61,049 nt of DNA from an uncultured Colwellia sp. (GTDB lineage: Bacteria > Pseudomonadota > Gammaproteobacteria > Enterobacterales > Alteromonadaceae). Position 1 is the stretch's first letter, and the number at the start of each line of letters is the position of its first letter. The position numbers were made by a program, and so were the translations under genes. The DNA is taken from NCBI GenBank assembly GCA_913057925.1, contig CAJXPG010000005.1:1-61049 (forward strand), given 5' to 3'. The notes under the pieces were generated by a model, which was given only the letters and a program-made list of their open reading frames with translations, was not told where the DNA came from and searched no databases. Shown in pieces: positions 33,872 to 43,199 of the stretch.

Positions 33872-35362
33872 ATCAAAAGCGTTATTAATTTATGTAAGAA
33901 AGTTTTCTCCAAAAAATCGGACAAAACCGTTACGACCAACAATACAGCAAAAAGCACTACAAAAAGTGCTAAGCGTAGCGTGAATAAAAAAAATAAAGCT
34001 GCTTCGGCTACTTTTGAGCAACCTATAATACTCACTAGAGATCAACACCCGGTATCTCGTCAATTACTTAGTCCAAGTGCACTTAAAGTCTTATACCGTT
34101 TAAATAAAAGTGGTTTCGATGCCTACCTTGTAGGTGGCGGTGTTCGCGATATTCTACTTGGTTTAGAACCAAAAGATTTTGATATCGCAACCAATGCAAC
34201 ACCCGATGAAATCAAAGCTTTATTTAGAAACTGCCGTTTAATTGGACGCAGGTTTCGCTTAGCACATATCGTTTTCGGACGAGAAATAATCGAGGTTGCA
34301 ACATTTAGGGGCCATCACGATAGTGCCAGCGACAAAGAAAAAAGCTGTAAAAAAACCTCTAAGCAAAGTGAGCATGGCATGTTGTTACGTGACAACATAT
34401 ACGGCACCATAGATGAAGATGCTGAGCGTCGAGATTTCACTATCAACGCACTTTACTACTCAACCAAAGATTTTAAAGTCTATGACTTTGCCAATGGCGT
34501 TCAAGATGTTAACGATAGAGTTATTCGCTTAATTGGCGATCCTGAAACACGCTACAGAGAAGATCCTGTACGCATGCTAAGAGCTATCCGCTTTGCTACT
34601 AAGCTTGATATGACCATTAGCGACGGTACTAAGGCACCGATAAAAGAACTTTCATCATTAATGGCAAACATACCTGCTGCGCGTATGTTTGAAGAGTTCT
34701 TGAAAATGTTTATTTCGGGTAAAGCCGTTGCCAACTTTGAGCAACTACGCCATTACAATCTTTTTGGTTACTTCTTTCCGGCTGTAGATCAAGCACTAAA
34801 CCAAGACTCTGATGAGCAAGCGTTACTCCTTGCTTTCATTATGCTAGCCATGGGTAATACAGATAAGCGCATTAACAATGATCAACGAGTAACACCAGCA
34901 TTTTTGTTTGCGGCCATGCTTTGGTACCCATTACAAAAGCACATTCAGCAAATTAAAGTCACTAGCCAGCTTACGCCACAAGATGTTTTCTTTGCTGCAC
35001 TGAACGAAGTTATGCCTGAGCAACAACGAAGTATTGCCATTCCAAAACGTTTTCAAGCAGTTATTAAAGATATTTGGATCTTGCAAGACAAACTCGAGCG
35101 CCGTGAAGGTAAGCGTGCTTTTAAAGCTTTTGAACATCCTAAGTTTAGAGCAGGCTACGATTTCTTATTATTACGCGCGCAAATAGAAGCAACCCCTGAA
35201 TTAGAAGAGTTAGCCAAATGGTGGACAGATTTTCAGGAAGTTTCTAATGATGGTCGTGTGCAAATGGTTAAGACTGTAAAGGCTCCTCAAGGTGGTAAAC
35301 GACGTAACCCAAAAAGACGACGTAAGCCAACGAATCAGAGCAATGCAAAAACGGTTGATTAG
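33872..35362 (+). CDS. pcnB: Poly(A) polymerase I, non-canonical start
   Basis: Adds 3' poly(A) tails that promote RNA decay. Nucleotidyltransferase motif LVGGGVRDILLG with DFDIATNAT, and RRDFTINALYY are intact; the C-terminus is Arg/Lys-rich for RNA binding. The first standard start is GTG 33980, but that drops a conserved N-terminus: the upstream in-frame codons encode INLCKKVFSKK, matching ANFCRKVLSRE at the start of E. coli PcnB, which itself begins at AUU. AAAGG (33858-33862) is nine bases before an ATC at 33872, my preferred start; ATT 33884 and CTG 33866 are alternatives. An in-frame stop at 33857 limits extension. From 33872 the protein has 496 residues. Three bases separate it from folK. 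Confidence 0.9.
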   Translation: MKSVINLCKKVFSKKSDKTVTTNNTAKSTTKSAKRSVNKKNKAASATFEQPIILTRDQHPVSRQLLSPSALKVLYRLNKSGFDAYLVGGGVRDILLGLEPKDFDIATNATPDEIKALFRNCRLIGRRFRLAHIVFGREIIEVATFRGHHDSASDKEKSCKKTSKQSEHGMLLRDNIYGTIDEDAERRDFTINALYYSTKDFKVYDFANGVQDVNDRVIRLIGDPETRYREDPVRMLRAIRFATKLDMTISDGTKAPIKELSSLMANIPAARMFEEFLKMFISGKAVANFEQLRHYNLFGYFFPAVDQALNQDSDEQALLLAFIMLAMGNTDKRINNDQRVTPAFLFAAMLWYPLQKHIQQIKVTSQLTPQDVFFAALNEVMPEQQRSIAIPKRFQAVIKDIWILQDKLERREGKRAFKAFEHPKFRAGYDFLLLRAQIEATPELEELAKWWTDFQEVSNDGRVQMVKTVKAPQGGKRRNPKRRRKPTNQSNAKTVD

Positions 35363-35364
35363 CA

Positions 35365-35853
35365 ATGAGCTTAAAAACAGTCGCTTATATTGGTTTGGGC
35401 AGTAATTTATCCCAGCCGAGAATACAAGTAACCAATGCCGTTGAAGCTATAGCAAAGATTGCTCAAAGTAAGGTTATTTCAGTATCATCACAATACTTAA
35501 GTAAACCTATGGGGCCACAAGATCAAGACGATTATATCAATGCCGTTGTCGCCCTTGAAACAGAGCTCTGCGCCATAGCGTTACTGGATGCTTTACAATT
35601 GATCGAGAATGAAGCGGGCCGAGTTCGCAAAGACAATCGCTGGGGCGCAAGAATACTCGATTGTGATATATTATTGTTTGGCAATGAAACTATCAACAGT
35701 GAGCGACTAACTGTACCTCACTATGGTATGAAGCTTCGTGAATTCGTCTTATTACCTCTTGCCGAAATTACTTCAGATTTACAATTGCCTGACGGTACAA
35801 AAATACAGTTACTTGCCAATCAAATCAGTGATAATGGTATAGTGAAACTATAA
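35365..35853 (+). CDS. folK: HPPK, 6-hydroxymethyl-7,8-dihydropterin pyrophosphokinase
   Basis: 162 residues; transfers pyrophosphate from ATP to 6-hydroxymethyl-dihydropterin in folate synthesis. GLGSNL at the N-terminus and RVRKDNRWGARILDCDILLF in the centre, with the two metal-binding Asp kept although the usual RTLDLD is RILDCD here. The downstream segment ERLTVPHYGMKLREF is strongly conserved. It follows pcnB by two bases, as in E. coli. A second HPPK gene is at 54392. Confidence 0.95.
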   Translation: MSLKTVAYIGLGSNLSQPRIQVTNAVEAIAKIAQSKVISVSSQYLSKPMGPQDQDDYINAVVALETELCAIALLDALQLIENEAGRVRKDNRWGARILDCDILLFGNETINSERLTVPHYGMKLREFVLLPLAEITSDLQLPDGTKIQLLANQISDNGIVKL

Positions 35854-35901
35854 TTATCATAATCAATAGCTTTATCGCTACCTAAATAGACCGGGATAAT
35901 C

Positions 35902-36696
35902 ATGGCTAAAATAACAACCGCTAGCTTATTAAAAATGAAGCAACAAGGTGAAAAAATATCTACCATCACCGCTTACGACGCTAGTTTTTCGAAATTATTT
36001 GATCAAGCAGGCATTCATGCCATTTTAATTGGCGATTCTCTTGGTATGGTTTTACAAGGCGAAGACAGCACCTTACCAGTGTCTATTGATGATATGGCCT
36101 ATCATACCCGTTGCGTAAAACGTGGCGTAGAAGAAACACTGATTATTGCTGATATGCCGTTTATGAGTTATGCCACACAAGAGCAAGCACTCACTAATGC
36201 GGCAAAATTGATGCAGTCTGGCGCTAGCATGGTGAAAATGGAAGGCGGGGCTTGGTTAAATAGCACTATATCGGCTTTGGTTGAGCGCGGCATTCCTGTT
36301 TGTGCTCACTTAGGCTTAACTCCGCAATCCGTTAATATTTTTGGTGGTTTTAAAGTTCAAGGTAGAGAAAACGATAAAGCCCAGCAAATTATTGAAGATG
36401 CTAAAGCGCTTGAAGCTGCAGGTGCACAATTATTAGTACTTGAATGCATACCAGCAAGTTTAGGAAAAGCAATTACTGAAGCGTTAACGATTCCAACCAT
36501 TGGTATTGGCGCAGGTAAAGATACTGATGGTCAAATACTCGTGATGCATGACGCCCTTGGTATCGCGTGCAACTACATGCCAAAATTTTCACGCAATTTC
36601 CTAAAAGATACTGGCGATATTAAAAAAGCAGTAGAGCTTTATATTAGTGAAGTCAGTCAGGGCAACTTCCCTGGCGATGAGCATATTTTTAAGTAA
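35902..36696 (+). CDS. panB: 3-methyl-2-oxobutanoate hydroxymethyltransferase
   Basis: 264 residues, full length. First committed enzyme of pantothenate synthesis: adds a hydroxymethyl group from methylene-THF to 2-oxoisovalerate. The signature [25 protein letters not shown], and the metal and substrate region VKMEGG are visible. Folate-dependent, next to folK; 53 bases before panC. Confidence 0.97.
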   Translation: MAKITTASLLKMKQQGEKISTITAYDASFSKLFDQAGIHAILIGDSLGMVLQGEDSTLPVSIDDMAYHTRCVKRGVEETLIIADMPFMSYATQEQALTNAAKLMQSGASMVKMEGGAWLNSTISALVERGIPVCAHLGLTPQSVNIFGGFKVQGRENDKAQQIIEDAKALEAAGAQLLVLECIPASLGKAITEALTIPTIGIGAGKDTDGQILVMHDALGIACNYMPKFSRNFLKDTGDIKKAVELYISEVSQGNFPGDEHIFK

Positions 36697-36748
36697 AAAC
36701 TAGCAAGCATCCTCTTTATCAGCAAGCAACTAAACAATAAGAAAAATT

Positions 36749-37615
36749 ATGAAAACTGTTAGTCAAATAAGTGAATTACGCGCTCAAGTAAAGTCGTGGC
36801 ATCAACAAGGTTTAACCGTTGCCTTTGTTCCTACCATGGGCAATTTACACGCCGGTCATATCTCCTTGATAGACGAAGCACATAAGCATGCTGATAAGAT
36901 TGTTGCCAGTATTTTTGTTAACCCAATGCAGTTCGGCGCTAATGAAGATATTGATAGCTATCCAAGAACCATGGCTGATGATCAAGAAAAACTTACCCAA
37001 GCTGGCACTGACTTACTATTTACCCCGACAGCCGATATTATTTACCCGAAAGGTTTAGCAAAACAAAGCTTTGTTGAAGTACCTAATGTCTCTGATGGCT
37101 ACTGCGGCGAAAGTCGCCCTGGGCACTTTAGAGGTGTTGCAACCGTTGTTTGCAAACTCTTTAACTTGGTACAGCCAGACGTTGCTTGTTTTGGTTTAAA
37201 GGATTACCAGCAAGTGCAAGTAATTCAAACTATGGTTGAAGATTTATCGATGCCAATCACCATAGTGCCGGTAGCAACAAGCAGAGAAGAAAGTGGCTTA
37301 GCATTAAGTTCTCGTAATGGCTATTTAACGGCTGAGGAGAAAGCGATTGCTCCTGCCCTGCAAAAAAACTTGCAGTGGTTAGCGGAGCAAATTCAACAAG
37401 GCTATACCGCTAACGACAGTATCGATTTTATCGGCTTAGCAAAACAAGCAAGCAATGCAATTAATGAAGCTGGGCTAAAAACAGATTACCTACATGTTTG
37501 CCATGCTCAGACACTACAACCAGCCAGTGAAGATGATACCCGTTTAGTTATTTTAGCGGCAGCACATTGTGGTAAAGCGCGCTTAATCGATAACTTACAA
37601 GTCAACTTAACCTAA
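36749..37615 (+). CDS. panC: Pantothenate synthetase
   Basis: 288 residues. Condenses pantoate and beta-alanine with ATP. The nucleotidyltransferase motif [14 protein letters not shown] (HIGH type) lies near residue 28, with FVNPMQF and the KMSKS-equivalent LSSRNGYL. No panD is present in the window, so aspartate decarboxylase must be encoded elsewhere. Confidence 0.97.
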   Translation: MKTVSQISELRAQVKSWHQQGLTVAFVPTMGNLHAGHISLIDEAHKHADKIVASIFVNPMQFGANEDIDSYPRTMADDQEKLTQAGTDLLFTPTADIIYPKGLAKQSFVEVPNVSDGYCGESRPGHFRGVATVVCKLFNLVQPDVACFGLKDYQQVQVIQTMVEDLSMPITIVPVATSREESGLALSSRNGYLTAEEKAIAPALQKNLQWLAEQIQQGYTANDSIDFIGLAKQASNAINEAGLKTDYLHVCHAQTLQPASEDDTRLVILAAAHCGKARLIDNLQVNLT

Positions 37616-37647
37616 TCTAACCTAACTTAAGTCCTAAGTACCTCCTC

Positions 37648-38118
37648 TTGAGCGTTGAGCTAGCAAAAAAGTCAGAAAAGAAGTCAATTCAACGCTTTTA
37701 TAAAGCTAACCGTTATTCGGCAAGCTTTATTGGCTTTGATAGCTGTTACCTGATTAAGCAAGATGAAGTGATTATTGCTTGTGTCATTATTTCTCGTTGT
37801 GAACAGCCAGATAAAACCACAGATAAACTACTCGCTTGCTCTGCGGGAAAACAACAATACTTCTTGCATGGTTTAGTTGTTGCTCCGACTTTTCGTGGAC
37901 AAGGTCTAGCAACTAAATTGCTAAAATACGCCTTAGAACATTATCAGCCTATAATATGCTTCGCTAAAGAAAATTTAACTCACTTGTATTTATCTCATGG
38001 CTTTACCTTGGTCGATTCAAGCGCAATAGAACAAGTGTTAGTCCCTACCCTAACGAGACGCTTTATTGGTTATTCAGCAAAAGAAAACAGCTTAAGAGCT
38101 TTCATTAATCATCAATAA
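37648..38118 (+). CDS. GNAT-family N-acetyltransferase, TTG start
   Basis: 156 residues. The acetyl-CoA motif VVAPTFRGQGLATKLLKYALE is typical GNAT. The apparent start is TTG at 37648; no ATG or GTG occurs before the conserved region, and there is no strong Shine-Dalgarno, so the exact start is uncertain. It follows panC by 32 bases and could be co-transcribed. Its end overlaps the convergent urea-transporter gene by 14 bases. Possibly related to PanZ-type regulators of pantothenate synthesis by position, but this is only a suggestion. Confidence 0.8.
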   Translation: MSVELAKKSEKKSIQRFYKANRYSASFIGFDSCYLIKQDEVIIACVIISRCEQPDKTTDKLLACSAGKQQYFLHGLVVAPTFRGQGLATKLLKYALEHYQPIICFAKENLTHLYLSHGFTLVDSSAIEQVLVPTLTRRFIGYSAKENSLRAFINHQ

Positions 38119-39001
38119 TTGCGGCTTTTAACCGTTTAGCACTACTTACATTCAGCACAATAGCAAGCCAAGTTGAAAGTACAAAAGGTGCGGTAAGTGC
38201 TGGCAAGGAAAACTCAATAAACAACTGCATCATCAGCAGACTAGTAACAAGAGCGAATAATATTAACCCATATTTTTTTGGATAAATTGCTGATAAAGCG
38301 ATTGCCACCAAACAGCCATTATAGCCATATAACCCCAGTAAAATTAGTGCTTCAGCAAAGCCAAACAAGCTTGCAAGTTGTATTGAAAGTACAGAACCCG
38401 CAAGCGCCCACAGCCCAACCTTGTAATCTTGCACCAATAAAGCAAAGAGAAATATGACACCTGTTAACCAGTTATCTTGCAGCATAATTTGCGCGACGCC
38501 TCGAAGAGCTCCTTGGAAATAATCGAGTAAAGTAACTGTCGTTACTGACGCTAATGTATTTTGCTCTAAAGTCACTAAGCCTGAGAATTCAACCAAGGCA
38601 AACAACAACCACGACGAGACAATAAAGGGCATGGTAAAAGGCGAGAGCCGCGGTAATTTCCTTAACGCTAAATGCATTAATAATGTTGAAAGCGCAGCGG
38701 CAAAGATCACTAAAACAAATGAAATGAAGTTCAGTGGCAACAAATATAACACTGTGATGCCTGACAAAGCAGCATTGTAGCCGTAAAGCCCACTGTCAAC
38801 TTTGTCTACGTCAAACTGACAGAGTTTAGCAACAAATAAACCGGCTAGCATTGCAACGACACAACCGAATAACATCACGGGTGAATTGATAGCAATGCCG
38901 AACATGAAGAGAGCACCGGTTAAGACATTTTTTTGCAGCATTATCTGTGAAAGGCTATGAAATAGTGTTTTGCCGAGATTCAATTGGAAATACTGGTACA
39001 A
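38105..39001 (-). CDS. Urea transporter
   Basis: 298 residues, about ten membrane helices in two similar halves, each with the urea-transporter repeat pattern: GLYGYNAALSG in the first half and GLYGYNGCLVA in the second. This internal duplication is diagnostic of the UT family, which passes urea down its gradient. No urease genes are in the window, so urea use or osmolyte release cannot be judged. Confidence 0.9.
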   Translation of the reverse strand: MYQYFQLNLGKTLFHSLSQIMLQKNVLTGALFMFGIAINSPVMLFGCVVAMLAGLFVAKLCQFDVDKVDSGLYGYNAALSGITVLYLLPLNFISFVLVIFAAALSTLLMHLALRKLPRLSPFTMPFIVSSWLLFALVEFSGLVTLEQNTLASVTTVTLLDYFQGALRGVAQIMLQDNWLTGVIFLFALLVQDYKVGLWALAGSVLSIQLASLFGFAEALILLGLYGYNGCLVAIALSAIYPKKYGLILFALVTSLLMMQLFIEFSLPALTAPFVLSTWLAIVLNVSSAKRLKAAIIDD

Positions 39002-39143
39002 AGAAACCTCGAAATAACTTCGTTGAAAACCGAAAATTAGATTGGAAGAATTAAGTAGAAGAGGAAGTGCCTACTGTTAGCTCACGCTTTAACTCGTGCT
39101 TTGATTTCTACTTTAAGAATGCCAGCAACAAAGGGGCTATTAT

Positions 39144-39173
39144 GGGAACTCGCTATTAAAATACTGAGTTCCC
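39144..39173 (-). terminator. Hairpin after ytoQ
   Basis: Perfect 8-bp stem (GGGAACTC with GAGTTCCC, 14-base loop) 15 bases past the ytoQ stop. The T run after it is weak; likely a modest terminator. Confidence 0.5.
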
Positions 39174-39187
39174 TAAATAGTAAATTG

Positions 39188-39628
39188 CTATTTACCACAG
39201 GTATATTTTAACAATTCAATTACTTGCTCAACATTAGTTGCCCAAGCTTGTGCACTGCCATCGACTTCTTTAAGCGGGTGAATAATATCTTCACTGTGCA
39301 AAGTAATATATGGCTTATTCAGTGCAGCGCAATAACCTGCATCAAAAGCGGCATTCCATTGCTTATATTTATCACCAAAACGGATAACAGCAATATCACA
39401 ACGTTCTATTAAATTCTTGATTCTCATTGCATTTACTTTAGCCGATTTATGATCTCGCCAAAACTGTTGTGCTTCTGCACCTAAACCGTCCCCTGCACTG
39501 TCGCTAGAATCATGATCAGTGTTTGCAGAAGTAAAAGTAATATCTAAGTCACTATCTTGGCAGCCTTTGATAATTTGCTCACGCCAATCAGTATGGATTT
39601 CGCCTGAAAGATAAACGTCTAATTTCAT
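39188..39628 (-). CDS. ytoQ: YtoQ family protein
   Basis: 146 residues. Begins MKLDVYLSGEIHTDWR and contains FTSANTDHD, FGDKYKQWNAAFDAGYCAAL and PYITLHSEDIIHPLKEVD, all hallmarks of YtoQ, a nucleoside 2-deoxyribosyltransferase-like fold of unknown substrate. The start at 39628 is chosen to match the family N-terminus; the longer frame adds 15 residues. A perfect 15-base palindrome lies 87 bases upstream. Confidence 0.88.
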   Translation of the reverse strand: MKLDVYLSGEIHTDWREQIIKGCQDSDLDITFTSANTDHDSSDSAGDGLGAEAQQFWRDHKSAKVNAMRIKNLIERCDIAVIRFGDKYKQWNAAFDAGYCAALNKPYITLHSEDIIHPLKEVDGSAQAWATNVEQVIELLKYTCGK

Positions 39629-39714
39629 ATCTGTGCTCTCTAGTGTGTAAAGGATTATCGCCATGGGTTGCAATTATTATATATCACTCTCCAAGCAAAT
39701 TTAATGAAATCAGC

Positions 39715-39729
39715 TTTCACAATGTGAAA
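39715..39729. promoter_or_regulatory. Palindrome upstream of ytoQ, candidate operator
   Basis: TTTCACA-A-TGTGAAA, a perfect 7-bp dyad around a single central base. It lies between the uraA-upp terminator and ytoQ, 87 bases before the ytoQ ATG. It resembles a transcription-factor site; the protein is unknown. Confidence 0.45.
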
Positions 39730-39741
39730 CTCTCTAACAAA

Positions 39742-39776
39742 AAAAGCTGTTAAGGTGATACACCTTAACAGCTTTT
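39742..39776. terminator. Terminator of the upp-uraA operon
   Basis: A 16-bp perfect stem (39742-39757 with 39761-39776) with a 3-base loop, flanked by A and T runs so it works on both strands. 25 bases past the uraA stop. Confidence 0.93.
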
Positions 39777-39800
39777 GCTTTACTGAATTTCAGAGAAGCT

Positions 39801-41114
39801 CTACTCTTTTAAATGCTCGACTATATCTTCAGCAATAGCTTTCTCTTGCGCTAAACTATCTTGCTCATCTTTAACGCGAGGTAGAACAGCATTAAGTGCT
39901 ATCGCCACGAGGCCACATAAACTAATACCCGTTAAACTAAAATCAGCATTACCTATAGCCATGCCACCAATACCAAAAACCAATGTCGTTGATACAATGA
40001 CTAGGTTTCGTTGCTCAGCTAAATCTACCTGCGCTTTAACCAAGATATTCATCCCTACTCCGGCAATTGAGCCAAAGAGTAAAATTAAGATCCCTCCCAT
40101 AACAGGCGCAGGAATCGTTTGTAAAGCAATACCAAACTTAGCAACAAACGCAAGAAAGATGGCAAATGCCGCAGCCCAAAGCATTATTTTGGGGTTAAAC
40201 ATTTTAGTTAACATTACCGCACCAGTAACTTCAGAGTATGTGGTATTTGGCGGCCCACCAAATAGTGAGGCTAACGATGTCGCCATACCATCACCTAGCA
40301 AGGTACGGTGAAGACCAGGCTTTTTAGTATAATCTTTACCGGTAACGTTACTTATCGCTAAAATATCACCAACGTGTTCAATCGCAGGAGCAATAGCGAC
40401 AGGTAGCATAAAGAGAATAGCGGCGATGTTAAATTCTGGAGTAACAAAGTTTGGCACGGCAAACCAAGCACTGCTAGCAATAGCTTCGGTACTGACCATC
40501 CCCATTAATGACGCCATGATATAACCAACAAAAACCCCAGCCATGATTGGAATTAAACGAAAAATCCCTTTACCTAAGGTTGCCACTAATAGCGTAGTTA
40601 TTAGCGCAGACATAGACACGATTAATGAATCCGCATACGGGAAGAGCTCTGCTGCACCATCACCTGTTTTACCCATCGCCATATTTACTGCAATGGGCGC
40701 AAGACTTAAGCCGATAACCATGATAATTGGGCCAGTAACCACAGGTGGCATCAGTCTATGCAGAAAGCCTGCGCCTCGTACAGCTACAATTGCGGCGATG
40801 ACTACATAGACAAGGCCAGTAACAAACAGTGAGCCCATAGCGGCGGCAATACCCCACGTTTGCACTGAATAGGCGATGGGGGCAATAAAAACAAAAGAAG
40901 AGGCCAGGAACAACGGAACTTGCTGTTTAGTGATAAATTGGAATAACAAGGTACCAATACCCGCGGTGAATAACGCTACACTTGGGTCTAAACCTGTTAT
41001 TAACGGCATTAATACCAACGCACCAAAAGCCACAAAAAGCATTTGTAAGCCGGCAAGGGCATTTCGCCAAACGGGTTGAGTAAAACGAGTTTGCTCGAGT
41101 TTTTTTTCTGTCAT
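39801..41114 (-). CDS. uraA: Uracil permease (NCS2 family)
   Basis: 437 residues, about 14 membrane helices, nucleobase-cation symporter-2 family. The substrate-site helices contain AIAPAIEHVGDI and GGPPNTTYSEVTGAV, matching UraA. Takes up uracil with protons. It lies 64 bases after upp, giving the standard upp-uraA salvage operon. Confidence 0.93.
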   Translation of the reverse strand: MTEKKLEQTRFTQPVWRNALAGLQMLFVAFGALVLMPLITGLDPSVALFTAGIGTLLFQFITKQQVPLFLASSFVFIAPIAYSVQTWGIAAAMGSLFVTGLVYVVIAAIVAVRGAGFLHRLMPPVVTGPIIMVIGLSLAPIAVNMAMGKTGDGAAELFPYADSLIVSMSALITTLLVATLGKGIFRLIPIMAGVFVGYIMASLMGMVSTEAIASSAWFAVPNFVTPEFNIAAILFMLPVAIAPAIEHVGDILAISNVTGKDYTKKPGLHRTLLGDGMATSLASLFGGPPNTTYSEVTGAVMLTKMFNPKIMLWAAAFAIFLAFVAKFGIALQTIPAPVMGGILILLFGSIAGVGMNILVKAQVDLAEQRNLVIVSTTLVFGIGGMAIGNADFSLTGISLCGLVAIALNAVLPRVKDEQDSLAQEKAIAEDIVEHLKE

Positions 41115-41178
41115 GCGACGTCCTATAGAAAGCTGATATTGATTAACTCTTCACTAAACGAAATGTATTGCTTAGCAA

Positions 41179-41805
41179 TTACTTGGTGCCAAATATTTTA
41201 TCCCCTGCATCACCCAGCCCAGGAATAATATAGCCATTATCATTAAGGTGAGAATCAATAGAGGCGGTATAAATATCAACATCGGGATGAGCACTTTGTA
41301 CTTTTTCAATGCCTTCAGGAGCTGCGACTAAAATCAAAGCGCGAATATCTTTACAGCCGGCTTCTTTCAATATATCGATAGTGGCATTCATAGAGCCGCC
41401 GGTTGCCAACATAGGATCGATAATTAATGCCATACGCTGATCAATATCGCTGGTTAATTTTTCAAAATAAGTAACAGGCTCTAAGGTTTCTTCATCTCGA
41501 TACAAACCAACAACACTAATTTTTGCACTAGGCATTAGCTCTAACACGCCATCAAGCATACCAATACCTGCGCGTAAAATTGGCACAACAGTCGCCTTTT
41601 TACCAACTAAGCGTTTACCTGTTAACTCACCATCCCAACCTTGCATCTGGTAATCTTCAACGTCAAGGTCTTTAGTCGCTTCGTAAGTGAGTAAACTTCC
41701 CACCTCTGCGGATAGCTGCCTAAAATCACGCGTGCTCATATCTTTAGCACGCATTAAGCTAATTTTGTGTTGTACTAATGGGTGTTTAATCTCTTTTACT
41801 GACAT
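41179..41805 (-). CDS. upp: Uracil phosphoribosyltransferase
   Basis: 208 residues, full length. Makes UMP from uracil and PRPP. The PRPP-binding loop [12 protein letters not shown] is near residue 130, and the uracil-binding end [18 protein letters not shown] is intact. GGAG lies about ten bases before the ATG. A MITE-like element ends 46 bases upstream, so the promoter is either squeezed between or supplied by that element. Confidence 0.97.
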   Translation of the reverse strand: MSVKEIKHPLVQHKISLMRAKDMSTRDFRQLSAEVGSLLTYEATKDLDVEDYQMQGWDGELTGKRLVGKKATVVPILRAGIGMLDGVLELMPSAKISVVGLYRDEETLEPVTYFEKLTSDIDQRMALIIDPMLATGGSMNATIDILKEAGCKDIRALILVAAPEGIEKVQSAHPDVDIYTASIDSHLNDNGYIIPGLGDAGDKIFGTK

Positions 41806-41850
41806 ATTGTGTTCTCCAACAAATGGTTTGCGCTATTTTCACATAAATGA

Positions 41851-42117
41851 CTAGGGGCTGTTGGCCTTTCAGGATTAAAATTTATTCAATTTAAAACGGA
41901 TTTAATCGCGGCGCGAGTTTTGTATCATAGTTATTCTATTAAAAAAGCGAGTAACAATGAGTAAATTTGTTTTAAATGAACCCTAAGGGCAGCACTTGTT
42001 TTAAATTTTACGGCGTTATCGTATGTTCGAGTAGCAAGCTACACGTCACATAATCTTCCTTGTCTAAATACCAAACAAGTTGCTGTAAAAGTAATCTCGA
42101 AAGTTCAACAGCCCCTA
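41851..42117. mobile_element. MITE-like element, copy A (267 bp)
   Basis: Terminal inverted repeats of about 20 bases (TAGGGGCTGTTG-N2-CTTTC at the left; its complement ends at 42117), flanked by ATGA on both sides (41847-41850 and 42118-42121), a probable 4-bp target duplication. It contains no open frame longer than ten codons. The right 100 bases match, in inverse orientation, the left part of copy B at 57991. Non-autonomous miniature transposon is the best reading; no transposase of this type is in the window. Confidence 0.82.
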
Positions 42118-42260
42118 ATGATGCTTAAAATGTTTAGCTCACCTTACTGAATAAGATCAACAAAAGGTGTTTTAGTGTCATTAATCGTAGTAAAAACCTG
42201 TCCATTCAATTAAACCTCTAAAGACTTAACTAAAGCTCAATCTTAAAAAAAGCACTTCGA

Positions 42261-43199
42261 TCAATCGCCACTCAAATTAAGTAAGTTTGCCGGCGAGAAC
42301 TGATCAGTTAATACTGGGCTATCTTCCGGCCAATTTTGCTTATTTTTAGTCGATTGAATACGCTGAAACAGTTTATTAGCATCTACCCCAACCTTTAATA
42401 AAGCTTCGCTAAGTTTAGCTGCATTTTCTTTATGCACCATAACACTAGCACCTTCTCCAAATGCATCGGTGAAACCGTGGTTTTTCGCCAATATTATCCG
42501 GTTACTGTTATCTTTATTGGTTACTTGGTAAAAGTCACCAAAAACTGCTTTATAGGTCGCTGACTCATAAGGATATAATTGACTAGACGAAAAAGTATTC
42601 GCGGTCAGAATACCTTCATCACTCAACAGCATTTTGACCTCTAATAAAAACTCTTTGGTCATAAGATGCTCAGGAATATAGTCGCCATTAAACGCATCAA
42701 GAATTATCCAATCATATTTTTGTTTTTTCAGCACGGCTCTTTTGACAAATACACGCCCATCCTGACTGTAGGTTTTTATTTTATCGTTCTCTAAAAAGGC
42801 AAAATACTGGCGAGCTACTTTAATCACACTTTGATCTATTTCGATATTATCGATACGGCTATTTGGCAATAACTGATGCAATGTATTTGACATAGTACCG
42901 CCGCCAAGACCAATTATTAAGATATTCTGTGGCTCAGGGTTAATTAACAAAGCGGTAAGTAACTGTTTGGTATAGTTAAACAAAAGTTTTTCTGGATTGC
43001 TTTTATAGTAGCAACTTTGTCTGGTTTTCGAGCTTTTAACATTAAACTTTAGACAACGAACATCCCCCTTATCTTCTACTAATATATTGCGATACAAGGA
43101 ACGCTCACTATGAATAACTTCCGCTAGAGTAGTATTTATCAGCAGCAGCGGCGTAATAACTAACAAAGCAAATAAACGTTTACACATCAGTTTATGCAT
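42261..43199 (-). CDS. Spermidine-synthase-like methyltransferase-fold protein with N-terminal signal/anchor
   Basis: 312 residues. A hydrophobic N-terminus (FALLVITPLLLINTTLA) is followed by a SpeE-like domain: IIGLGGGTMSN (cofactor loop), IDNIEIDQSVIKVA, and ILDAFNGDYIPEHL. In many genomes this domain is fused to an N-terminal multi-helix membrane part; here that part is the separate gene upstream, which this gene overlaps by eight bases (ATGCATAA). GGGAGA before the ATG supports independent initiation. Whether it makes polyamines is doubtful; fused homologues are uncharacterised. If exported, the catalytic domain would be periplasmic, which is odd for the fold. Confidence 0.8.
   Translation of the reverse strand: MHKLMCKRLFALLVITPLLLINTTLAEVIHSERSLYRNILVEDKGDVRCLKFNVKSSKTRQSCYYKSNPEKLLFNYTKQLLTALLINPEPQNILIIGLGGGTMSNTLHQLLPNSRIDNIEIDQSVIKVARQYFAFLENDKIKTYSQDGRVFVKRAVLKKQKYDWIILDAFNGDYIPEHLMTKEFLLEVKMLLSDEGILTANTFSSSQLYPYESATYKAVFGDFYQVTNKDNSNRIILAKNHGFTDAFGEGASVMVHKENAAKLSEALLKVGVDANKLFQRIQSTKNKQNWPEDSPVLTDQFSPANLLNLSGD

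Noticed and set aside
41818-41833. PurR-like box just before upp
   Set aside because: About 11 of 16 bases match the PurR consensus but the right half is poor and it overlaps the ribosome-binding region; not enough to call.
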